Assembly (NCBI GenBank): GCA_037142875.1
Contig: JBAWZV010000007.1
Location: 1 to 64,000, forward strand
DNA from: PALSA-600 sp037142875
Lineage (GTDB): Bacteria > Actinomycetota > Thermoleophilia > Gaiellales > Gaiellaceae
Direction of reading: 5' to 3'
DNA length: 64,000 nt
Part shown: positions 55,999 to 63,764 of the stretch, one piece after another
How positions within the stretch are numbered: position 1 is the first letter of the stretch
Layout: each line of letters opens with the position of its first letter
Notes under the pieces: generated by a model
The model's input: the letters and a program-made list of their open reading frames with translations, nothing else
The model's database searches: none
What the model was told of the DNA's origin: nothing
Translations under genes and position numbers: made by a program

Positions 55999-56720
55999 GG
56001 CTTGTGACCGCACACGCCCGGGCGATGACGGTCGAGCTTCTGCGATATCCGGCGTACCTCGTTCCGACACTTGCGTTCCCGCCGGTGTTCTTCCTCTTCT
56101 TCGCGGCACCAGGAGCCGGTGAGGCCGCCACGGGGAGGATGGCCGCATTCGCCGGATTCGCCGTGATCGGCGTCGCGTTCTTCCAGTTCGGAGTCGGGAT
56201 CGCGGTCGAACGGGCGACGCCGTGGGAGGCGTATCTGCGCACGCTCCCGATCGGCCCTGTTGTCCGGCTAACCGCCCGGGTCATGTCGGCAGCGGTCTTC
56301 GCGGTGGCCGCTGGGTGCGTCCTCGTCGTTGTGGCGCTGGCGACGACGACAGCCACGATGTCCCCGGGGAGCTGGTCGCTGTTCGCACTCTCGCTTCTTC
56401 TCGGAACGGCACCCTTTGCGCTCCTCGGGATCGCGCTTGGCTACTGGTCGCCGGCGCGAGGTGCACTGCCGATCGCAAACCTGCTCTATCTCTCCCTCTC
56501 CTACGCGGGTGGGCTCTGGCTGGCCCCCCGCAACCTGCCGACGGTCGTCCGCAAACTCTCGCCCGTCCTCCCAACACGCGCCTTCGCCGACACGCTCGTC
56601 GCGTCGACCGGCGGCACGGTGGCGACCGGGGCATGGCTCGTGCTGGCTGCGTTCAGCCTCCTCTTCGGCAGCCTGGCCGCCTGGGGGTACACCAGAGATG
56701 AGGGTCGTCGCTTCCGCTGA
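55995..56720 (+). CDS. ABC-2 type permease (TOMM export)
   Basis: 241 residues, six predicted helices: RYPAYLVPTLAFPPVFFLFF, FAVIGVAFFQFGVGIAVERA TPWEAYLRTLPIGP (the ABC-2 gate region), and a final helix before RDEGRRFR. It is the membrane partner of the preceding ATPase, with which it overlaps by ATGA. It ends the cluster; 55 bp later a new gene starts with its own -10. Confidence 0.88.
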   Translation: MRLVTAHARAMTVELLRYPAYLVPTLAFPPVFFLFFAAPGAGEAATGRMAAFAGFAVIGVAFFQFGVGIAVERATPWEAYLRTLPIGPVVRLTARVMSAAVFAVAAGCVLVVVALATTTATMSPGSWSLFALSLLLGTAPFALLGIALGYWSPARGALPIANLLYLSLSYAGGLWLAPRNLPTVVRKLSPVLPTRAFADTLVASTGGTVATGAWLVLAAFSLLFGSLAAWGYTRDEGRRFR

Positions 56721-56775
56721 CACAAAGCCGTGAGAGAGGCCGTGCCAGCGGAGGTCTCCCGTAGACTTCCGCGCC

Positions 56776-57024
56776 GTGGACGACACCACCTGGGTCATCG
56801 TGTTCATGCTGGTCGTGCTGAAGATTCCGATCGCGTACGTCGCGTACGTCGTCTGGTGGGCGGTCAAGGCGGACACCAGCGATCTGGGCGACGATGCAGC
56901 CCACGCGAAGCTCGCGCCGTGGCAGCGCCCCGACGCTCCGCGGCCCCGTGGTGGAGGCCCGCACGGAGTGCCCGAGAGGGAATCGGCGCGTCGTTCGCCC
57001 AGACGTGAAAGAATGGGGACATGA
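56776..57024 (+). CDS. Small single-pass membrane protein
   Basis: 82 residues. One hydrophobic segment (WVIVFMLVVLKIPIAYVAYV VWWAV), then a polar, Arg/Pro-rich cytoplasmic tail (LAPWQRPDAPRPRGGGPHGV). The family is not recognised. TAGACT lies 8 nt before the GTG, so it has a separate leaderless promoter and is probably not part of the TOMM operon, although an immunity role cannot be excluded. It overlaps the next small gene by ATGA. Confidence 0.6.
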   Translation: MDDTTWVIVFMLVVLKIPIAYVAYVVWWAVKADTSDLGDDAAHAKLAPWQRPDAPRPRGGGPHGVPERESARRSPRRERMGT

Positions 57025-57266
57025 CCGAACGTCGTACAGCCGATACCGCCGCAGGTGGCCTCGCCGCCCTCGCGTTTGTGGGTGGCCTCGTCCAGATCGT
57101 CTACCTGCCTTTCTGGTTCGGGCCGCTCTCTCTCATCGCCGCACTGACGGCGACCGTCATGAGTGACAAGTACCGCCGGCTCAACGCCGTCGTAACGGGT
57201 GTAGTCGCGATCGGCTTTCTGATCGGCGCGTCCGTTGCAGTGTGGTACACACGATCGCTCTACTAG
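57021..57266 (+). CDS. Small two-helix membrane protein
   Basis: 81 residues: short charged start (MTERRTADTAAGG), helix LAALAFVGGLVQIVYLPFWF plus GPLSLIAALTATVMS, a basic loop (DKYRRLN) and a last helix (VVAIGFLIGASVAVWYT). The function is unknown. It is translationally coupled with the preceding small membrane protein, and 76 bp before sucA on the same strand. Confidence 0.6.
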   Translation: MTERRTADTAAGGLAALAFVGGLVQIVYLPFWFGPLSLIAALTATVMSDKYRRLNAVVTGVVAIGFLIGASVAVWYTRSLY

Positions 57267-57342
57267 ACGCGCTGGGCAACCGATCTGACCTCCCGCCGCG
57301 GGTGCGCCGGGACCAGACCCGCTGCTACAACACGGAGTAGCG

Positions 57343-60156
57343 ATGCATGACGTCGACGGCGTGAACGCCGGGTACGCACGGCTCCTCCTCGACGAGTATC
57401 TCGCGAACCCCGAGTCCGTCCCCGCGGAGTGGCGCACTCTCTTCGAGAGCGGCGACGCCGACCTGGTCAACACGCTGCCAGGGCTCGCACGCCTTCTCGA
57501 ACGGCTACCCCGCCCCGATGCATCGTCAGGCAACGGTCACGCAGCTGCCGGGCCTGAGCAGCAAGCCGCGGACATTGACCTTGGGCTCCTTGGTGGGGTC
57601 GCAGCCGGGATGGCGCTCGTCAAGGCCCACCGGATGCACGGACACCTCGCCGCGAGGCTCGACCCGCTCGGGTCGGCTCCCGTTGGCGACCCCGCTCTCG
57701 ACCCGATGCGACTCGAGCCGAGGCTCACACCGGAGCTCCTCGCCCGGATCCCCGCGTCCATCCTGCGGATCCACGTCAAGGGCGACACGCTCGCCCAGGC
57801 GCTTCCCAACCTCCAGCAGACCTACTGCGGCTCGACGGCCTACGAGATCGAGCACATCTCCGACCACGAGCAGCGTGTGTGGCTGCGACGGGCGATCGAG
57901 TCGGGGCGCTTCCGCTCGCCGCTTCACCCGGATGAGCAGCGCCGCCTTTACGGCCGACTCAGCGAGGTCGAAGGGTTCGAGCGCTACCTCCGCCGCGCGT
58001 TCCTCGGCCAGAAGCAGTTCTCGCTCGAGGGGCTCGACGTTCTCATCCCGATGCTTGATGAGGCGATCGAGATCGCAACGGGAGCCGGCGCCCGCGAGGT
58101 CGTGCTTGGCATGGCCCACCGCGGCCGGTTGAACGTCCTCGCGCACACGATTGGCGTTGGTTACGAGAAGATCCTCCGCGAGTTCGAGGGCGAGCGGTTC
58201 CAGGACGCGATCGCGTCCGACGCCGAGGGCGGCACCGGCGACGTCAAGTACCACCACGGCGCGCAAGGCCTCCGCACGACGGAAGCCGGGCCTGTCGGGA
58301 TCACGCTCGCCTCGAACCCGAGCCACCTTGAGGCCGTCAACCCCGTCGTCGAGGGCCGCGCACGCGCCGAGCAGACCGACCGCACAACGCGCACCGGGGT
58401 CAACGACCCCAAGGTGGCGATGCCGATCCTGCTTCATGGCGACGCCGCCTTCGCCGGGCAAGGCATCGTCGCCGAGGCGCTCAACCTCTATGCCCTGCAG
58501 GGCTACTCGACCGGCGGCACGCTCCACGTGATCACCAACAACCAGGTCGGGTTCACAACCGATCCTGTCCAGGGGCGTTCGACCCGACACTCGTCCGACC
58601 TCGCGAAGGGGTTCGACACACCGATCATCCACGTCAACGCTGACGATCCCGAGGCGGCGCTCTCTGCCGTTCGCCTGGCGCTCGCGTACCGCAGCCGGTT
58701 CGGGCATGACATCGTGATCGACCTTGTCGGGTATCGGCGGTTCGGCCACAACGAGCAGGATGAGCCGTCCTACACCCAGCCGATCATGGTCGCCCAGATC
58801 GAAGCGCACCCGACAGTGCGGGCCCTCTACGCGGAGAGCCTCACGAGCGCGGGTGTGCTGGCGTCCGGTGAGGCCGACACGCTCGCTGAGGAGGCCGAGG
58901 GCCGCGTCCGTGCAGCTCACGAACGACTCAAGGCCGCGCTCACCCCGGAGACCTCACCGCTCGCCGACGAGCCGGATCCGCGGCGTGGCATGGGGGAGAT
59001 CGACACGCACGTCGACAAGTCCCGGCTCCGCGATCTCACCGCCCAGCTGATGCGTGTGCCGGATGATTTCACGATCACTCCGAAGCTCGTCAAGCAGATC
59101 GAGCGACGCCTCGCAGCGGTCGACGAGGGCGGCATCGACTGGGGGCATGCCGAGTCGCTCGCGTACGCGTCACTGATCCAGGAGGCGATCCCGGTGCGTC
59201 TCACCGGGCAGGACAGCGAGCGGGGCACATTCTCGCATCGCCACCTCGTCTTTCACGACTCGCGCACGGGTGAGGTGCACGTGCCGATGCAGGAGATCGA
59301 CGGTGCGACGGCATCGTTCGAGGTCTACAACTCGCCGCTCTCCGAGTTCGCGTGCGTCGGGTTCGAGTACGGCTACTCGGTCGCGGCGCCCGAGACGCTC
59401 GTCCTCTGGGAGGCGCAGTTCGGTGACTTCGTAAACGGCGCGCAGACGATCATCGACCAGTTCATCGCGAGCGGGTTTTCGAAGTGGCGGGAACGGACAC
59501 GCCTGACGCTCCTGCTCCCGCACGGCTACGAGGGAAGCGGGCCGGAACATTCGAGCGCACGGCTCGAGCGGTTCCTCCAGCTCACCGCACAGGAGAACCT
59601 CCGCATCGTCAACTGCACCACGGCAGCGCAGCTCTTCCACCTGCTCCGCCGCCAGGCGATCGATCCGGACATCCGTCCGCTCGTCGTGATGACACCAAAG
59701 GGACTGCTCCGGCTCAAGGAGGCGACCTCGACTCTCGCCGACCTCAGCTCCGGCACGTTCCGCCCCGTGCTCGACGCGACCGTCGCCGACAAGTCGGCGA
59801 TCCGCCGCCTCGCGATCTGCTCGGGGAAGGTCTACTACGACATCGTCGGGCACGAGGTCGCGGCGGCCGCGACCAGCGTTGCGATCGCGCGTCTCGAGCA
59901 GCTGTACCCGTTTCCCGTCGAGGCGATGCGGGCGCTCGTGGGCTCTTACCCCGGGCTCGGCGAGATCGTCTGGGCGCAGGAGGAGCCGCAGAACATGGGG
60001 GCGTGGCGCACGATTCGCCACCGCCTCGAGGAAGCGGCGGCCGGTGTCCCTGTCAGGTATGAGGGGCGTCCGTGGCGCGCGAGCGCGGCAGAGGGGTACC
60101 CGGGCGCGCACCGCGCCGAGCAGGACAGAATCGCCCGCGCTGTCCTGACGATCTAG
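57343..60156 (+). CDS. sucA: 2-oxoglutarate dehydrogenase E1 component
   Basis: 937 residues, normal for a stand-alone E1o. N-terminal GYARLLLDEYLANPESVPAE WRTLF, then VKAHRMHGHLAARLDPLG, FSLEGLDVLIPMLDEAIE, VVLGMAHRGRLNVLAHTIG, HLEAVNPVVEGRARA, ThDP site in LHGDAAFAGQGIVAEALNLY, VGYRRFGHNEQDEPSYTQP. C-terminal half: FGYSVAAPETLVLWEAQFGD, SARLERFLQL and EEPQNMGAW. It lacks the fused E2 domain of the mycobacterial KGD protein. It decarboxylates 2-oxoglutarate in the TCA cycle; E2/E3 are not in the window. The stop shares CTAG with the next convergent gene. Confidence 0.96.
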   Translation: MHDVDGVNAGYARLLLDEYLANPESVPAEWRTLFESGDADLVNTLPGLARLLERLPRPDASSGNGHAAAGPEQQAADIDLGLLGGVAAGMALVKAHRMHGHLAARLDPLGSAPVGDPALDPMRLEPRLTPELLARIPASILRIHVKGDTLAQALPNLQQTYCGSTAYEIEHISDHEQRVWLRRAIESGRFRSPLHPDEQRRLYGRLSEVEGFERYLRRAFLGQKQFSLEGLDVLIPMLDEAIEIATGAGAREVVLGMAHRGRLNVLAHTIGVGYEKILREFEGERFQDAIASDAEGGTGDVKYHHGAQGLRTTEAGPVGITLASNPSHLEAVNPVVEGRARAEQTDRTTRTGVNDPKVAMPILLHGDAAFAGQGIVAEALNLYALQGYSTGGTLHVITNNQVGFTTDPVQGRSTRHSSDLAKGFDTPIIHVNADDPEAALSAVRLALAYRSRFGHDIVIDLVGYRRFGHNEQDEPSYTQPIMVAQIEAHPTVRALYAESLTSAGVLASGEADTLAEEAEGRVRAAHERLKAALTPETSPLADEPDPRRGMGEIDTHVDKSRLRDLTAQLMRVPDDFTITPKLVKQIERRLAAVDEGGIDWGHAESLAYASLIQEAIPVRLTGQDSERGTFSHRHLVFHDSRTGEVHVPMQEIDGATASFEVYNSPLSEFACVGFEYGYSVAAPETLVLWEAQFGDFVNGAQTIIDQFIASGFSKWRERTRLTLLLPHGYEGSGPEHSSARLERFLQLTAQENLRIVNCTTAAQLFHLLRRQAIDPDIRPLVVMTPKGLLRLKEATSTLADLSSGTFRPVLDATVADKSAIRRLAICSGKVYYDIVGHEVAAAATSVAIARLEQLYPFPVEAMRALVGSYPGLGEIVWAQEEPQNMGAWRTIRHRLEEAAAGVPVRYEGRPWRASAAEGYPGAHRAEQDRIARAVLTI

Positions 60157-60353
60157 CTACGGCCGCGACGAGACGCGAGCCGCTTCGCGGCCTTCGGGCC
60201 GTGGCTCTTGACGAGCGCGGGGCCGTGCTTGCGCGCCTGCGCGAGGAGCTGCTTCCGCTGCTTTGCGGGGATGCGCGTCCAGAGCTCCCAGAGGAATGCG
60301 ACAGTGCCGACGAGTCCGGCGCCGTGGCGTCCGAGCGTGCGTAGCTTCGCCAT
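60153..60353 (-). CDS. Small basic protein
   Basis: 66 residues: MAKLRTLGRHGAGLVGTVAF, then LWELWTRIPAKQRKQLLAQA and a Lys/Arg-rich tail (RKHGPALVKSHGPKAAKRLA). It has one weakly hydrophobic stretch and a strongly basic C-terminus, so it may touch membrane or nucleic acid. The family is not recognised. ATG 60353 is chosen over longer frames whose start is Pro-rich. The stop shares CTAG with sucA. Confidence 0.5.
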   Translation of the reverse strand: MAKLRTLGRHGAGLVGTVAFLWELWTRIPAKQRKQLLAQARKHGPALVKSHGPKAAKRLASRRGRS

Positions 60354-60457
60354 GATGGGATTCTTCCAGCGGCGGCGGATGCCGTGGCAGGGACTCGCAC
60401 CGTCGGGAGGGGATAAACTCGGCTGTGCAGGAAGTGGTGTCGAAACAGGAGGTAGCA

Positions 60458-60832
60458 ATGCCGGTCGAGACTCCGTCGCTCTTCGCAACGGTCATCCAGG
60501 AGCATCTTGAGCTGAAGCGACGCAACGCGGCGCTCCAGCATGAGATGCCGATCCAGAAGTACATGGCGGATGATCCGTTCCAGAACCACCCCCTTTTCAA
60601 GTCCGAGCAGCAGGCACGCGTCGAGGACACGATGGACGGAACACAGTCGATCGTCGATCAACCGACCTCGCTCGACTGGCCGAGTAGCCCTGACGCATTC
60701 CCTGACGCCTTCCTTGACACGAACCCCGAGCAGACCGAGGAGGCGATCCCGGCTGTGACCGATGACGCCACCGAGGAGGCCTCCGACGAAGGCCTCTGGT
60801 CGCGCTCGCGGGACTTCGACTGGGGCGACTAG
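60458..60832 (+). CDS. Hypothetical acidic protein
   Basis: 124 residues. The N-terminus is a helix (MPVETPSLFATVIQEHLELK RRNAALQHEMP) followed by a disordered, acidic C-terminal half (EQTEEAIPAVTDDATEEASD). It has no known motif; ATG 60458 has an excellent Shine-Dalgarno (AGGAGGT, 5 nt spacing), so it is a real gene. The function is unknown. It sits between the small basic protein and uvrB. Confidence 0.65.
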   Translation: MPVETPSLFATVIQEHLELKRRNAALQHEMPIQKYMADDPFQNHPLFKSEQQARVEDTMDGTQSIVDQPTSLDWPSSPDAFPDAFLDTNPEQTEEAIPAVTDDATEEASDEGLWSRSRDFDWGD

Positions 60833-60838
60833 CCCGAA

Positions 60839-60858
60839 CACGGCACGGCACGGCACGG
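60839..60858. repeat. CACGG pentanucleotide repeat, four copies
   Basis: Four perfect tandem copies of CACGG, 45 bp before the uvrB start and 7 bp after the previous stop. It could vary by slippage but lies outside the coding frames. Confidence 0.7.
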
Positions 60859-60903
60859 CTCGCCGGAGTCGGTCGCCCGGGTACCGCCGGATACCCTGTC
60901 TCG

Positions 60904-62919
60904 ATGCCCGAGCTGAAGACGGCGGTCTCGTACTCCCCGACGGGCGACCAGCCGCACGCGATCGCATCGCTCGTCGCAGGGCTTGAGGCCGGGGAGCGCT
61001 TCCAGACCCTGCTCGGGGCGACCGGTACGGGTAAGACCGCCACGATGGCGTGGATCATCGAGAAGCTGCAGCGCCCGGCCCTCGTGATCGCGCACAACAA
61101 GACGCTCGCGGCGCAGCTCTGCAACGAGTTCCGCGAGTTCTTCCCGGACAACGCCGTCGAGTACTTCGTCTCGTACTACGACTACTACCAGCCCGAGGCG
61201 TACGTCCCGCAGGCCGATCTCTACATCGAGAAGGACAGCTCGCGGAACGACGACATCGACCGGCTCCGCCACGCCGCCACCTCGAACATCCTCTCCCGAC
61301 GCGACACGATCATCGTCGCGTCGGTGTCGTGCATCTACGGGCTCGGCTCTCCCGACGCCTACATGGACCGGGTCGTTTTCCTGACCGTCGGGGAGGAGAC
61401 CGATCGCGACGACGCGCTGCGGCGGCTCGTCGACATCCAGTACGCACGCAACGACACGGTGCTCGGTCGCGGGCGCTTCCGCGTCAAGGGCGACGTGCTC
61501 GAGATCCAGCCGTCGCATTCCGAGACCGCCTACCGCGTCTCGTTCTTCGGCGACGAGGTCGAGGGGATCACACACTTCGACCCGCTGACCGGCGAGGTGC
61601 TCTCGCTGCTCGACACGATCACCGTCTTCCCGGCGACGCAGTACGTCACCTCGAAGCCAACCGTCGAACGCGCCGTCGGCGAGATCCAGAAGGAGCTCGC
61701 CGACCAGGTACGGCTCTTCGAGAGCGACGGCCGGATGCTCGAGGCCCACCGCATCCGCCAGCGCACCGAGTACGACCTCGAGATGATGCGCGAGCTCGGC
61801 TTCTGCAACGGGATCGAGAACTACTCCCGGATCCTCGACGGCCGTCCCGCGGGATCGGCACCGTTCACGCTCCTCGACTACTTCCCTGAGGACTACGTCA
61901 TCTTCGTCGACGAGTCGCACCAGACGATCCCGCAGATCGGCGGAATGTACGAGGGCGACCGCTCGCGCAAGCAGACGCTCGTCGACTACGGCTTCCGGCT
62001 TCCCTCCGCGCTCGACAACCGGCCGCTCCGGTTTGACGAGTTCCTCGAGAAGGTCGGGCAGGCCGTCTTCGTCTCGGCGACCCCCGGCGCCTGGGAGCTG
62101 CGCCACTCGACGAAGATCACCGAGCAGCTGATCCGCCCGACCGGAATCGTCGATCCCGAGATCGACATCAGGCCGACGAAGAACCAGATCGACGATCTGC
62201 TCCACGAGATCCGCCTCCGTGAGGAGCGCGGCGAACGCGTGCTCGTGACGACGCTGACGAAGAAGATGAGCGAGGACCTGACCGACTATCTCCTCGAGGC
62301 CGGCGTCAAGGCTCGCTACCTGCACTCCGAGATCGACACGCTCGAGCGGATCCACATCCTGCGTGACCTTCGCCTCGGCGAGTACGACGTGCTCGTCGGC
62401 GTCAACCTCCTGCGCGAAGGGCTCGACCTGCCCGAGGTCTCCCTCGTCGCGATCCTTGACGCCGACAAGGAGGGATTCCTTCGTGGCCAGACCGCGCTGA
62501 TCCAGACGATCGGACGCGCTGCGCGAAACGTCAACGGCCGCGTGCTGATGTACGCCGACAAGCACACGGAGGCGATCAAGTACGCACTCGACGAGACCTC
62601 ACGCCGTCGCGCCAAGCAGCTCGCCTACAACGAGGAACACGGCATCACGCCAGAGTCGATCAAGAAGGGCGTCTCCGACATCGCCGAGTTCCTGATGCTC
62701 GACTCCCCGAACGCTCCCAAACGAATCCGGCGCGGTCAGAAGGTCGAGGGCATGGATCAGGCCGAGCTCGAACGGCTCCTGATCACGCTCGAGGAGGAGA
62801 TGCTGACCGCGGCCGAGGAGCTCCGATTCGAGTACGCCGCCAAGCTCCGCGACGAGATCAAGGGCCTGCGTCGGGAACTCGGCGCGGTCGAGCCCGCGTC
62901 GGCGACCCCAGCGAGCTGA
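60904..62919 (+). CDS. uvrB: Excinuclease ABC subunit B
   Basis: 671 residues: Walker A LLGATGTGKTATMAW, the beta-hairpin YYDYYQPEAYVPQADLYIEK, LRHAATSNILSRRDTIIVAS, helicase motif II VIFVDESHQTIPQIGGMYEG DRSRK, motif V GVNLLREGLDLPEVSLVAIL, motif VI TIGRAARNVNGRVLMYAD, and a C-terminal UVR domain (ITLEEEMLTAAEELRFEYAA KLRDEI). It is the DNA-damage verification helicase of nucleotide excision repair. uvrA/uvrC are not in the window. TACCCT 6 nt before the ATG gives a leaderless start. Confidence 0.98.
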   Translation: MPELKTAVSYSPTGDQPHAIASLVAGLEAGERFQTLLGATGTGKTATMAWIIEKLQRPALVIAHNKTLAAQLCNEFREFFPDNAVEYFVSYYDYYQPEAYVPQADLYIEKDSSRNDDIDRLRHAATSNILSRRDTIIVASVSCIYGLGSPDAYMDRVVFLTVGEETDRDDALRRLVDIQYARNDTVLGRGRFRVKGDVLEIQPSHSETAYRVSFFGDEVEGITHFDPLTGEVLSLLDTITVFPATQYVTSKPTVERAVGEIQKELADQVRLFESDGRMLEAHRIRQRTEYDLEMMRELGFCNGIENYSRILDGRPAGSAPFTLLDYFPEDYVIFVDESHQTIPQIGGMYEGDRSRKQTLVDYGFRLPSALDNRPLRFDEFLEKVGQAVFVSATPGAWELRHSTKITEQLIRPTGIVDPEIDIRPTKNQIDDLLHEIRLREERGERVLVTTLTKKMSEDLTDYLLEAGVKARYLHSEIDTLERIHILRDLRLGEYDVLVGVNLLREGLDLPEVSLVAILDADKEGFLRGQTALIQTIGRAARNVNGRVLMYADKHTEAIKYALDETSRRRAKQLAYNEEHGITPESIKKGVSDIAEFLMLDSPNAPKRIRRGQKVEGMDQAELERLLITLEEEMLTAAEELRFEYAAKLRDEIKGLRRELGAVEPASATPAS

Positions 62920-62922
62920 CCG

Positions 62923-63738
62923 TTACAGCGGCGCAGCGCTGCGCGAGAACGTGCGGATTGCCGTCCGCTCCCAGCGATCGTTCCTGAAGGTGTGCGTCTC
63001 GATGCCAACCCGGTGGTCGTCTGCGTCGTAGACGAGCACGCCGCGGGCCTCGCCGAGCCGCCGCGGTCGCGGACGCGTGAGCCCAGGTGCGGTGGTGATG
63101 ACGACGCCGGGGGCGCCCGCCGAGGCGACCTCGAACTCGTGGCGTTCGGTGATCGTTCCCTGGTGAACGTGCCCGCCGACGATCAGCTCGGCCCCGGCGT
63201 GAACGAGCTCACGCAGGACATGGTGGCGGCGGGCAAGCGGCCGCTTGCGGCCCCGCCACGGCGCAGCCGCGAGCTGATGGTGGAGCACCGCGATCCGGAG
63301 CGCGCCCGGCGCGCCCTCGCGGAGGCGGTCGGTCGCCTCGGTGAGCCAGGCAGGGCCCACACGCCCCGACTGATGACGCCACGGCCGCACCGAGTTCAGC
63401 CCGACAACCTGGATCTCCCCGTTTGAGAACACCGGCCGGGTCGTGCCCCACTCGTGCTCGAAGCGCCTCCACGGAGCGGTGAGTCGAGTCGGAAACGTGA
63501 ACGGGACGTCGTGATTCCCCGGGACGACCAGGAGCGGGCGGCGAAGGCCGCGAAGAAACCGGGCAGCGGCCGCGTGCTGCGCCGACCGCCCGAGGTGAGT
63601 GAGGTCGCCGCTCACGATCACGAGCGCGGGATCGACGCGCTCGATCAAATCCTCAAACGGAGCGCCGACCGCGGGATCGTTCTGTCCGGCGCCTGCCCCA
63701 AAGTGGAGATCTGACATGTGGAGGATGCGCCTCGACAC
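62923..63738 (-). CDS. Calcineurin-like metallophosphoesterase
   Basis: 271 residues with the full metal-ligand set: HMSDLHFG (D-x-H), VIVSGDLTHLG (GD), VVPGNHDVPF (GNHD), AVLHHQL (H) and VGGHVHQGT (GH-x-H). The form resembles cAMP phosphodiesterase CpdA and related 3',5'-cyclic nucleotide or lipid A precursor hydrolases; the substrate is unknown. It has no signal peptide. It is convergent with uvrB (3 bp between stops) and divergent from the gene at the window edge. Confidence 0.88.
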   Translation of the reverse strand: MSRRILHMSDLHFGAGAGQNDPAVGAPFEDLIERVDPALVIVSGDLTHLGRSAQHAAAARFLRGLRRPLLVVPGNHDVPFTFPTRLTAPWRRFEHEWGTTRPVFSNGEIQVVGLNSVRPWRHQSGRVGPAWLTEATDRLREGAPGALRIAVLHHQLAAAPWRGRKRPLARRHHVLRELVHAGAELIVGGHVHQGTITERHEFEVASAGAPGVVITTAPGLTRPRPRRLGEARGVLVYDADDHRVGIETHTFRNDRWERTAIRTFSRSAAPL

Positions 63739-63764
63739 CGTCGAAGCAGGCTACAGTGAGCACC

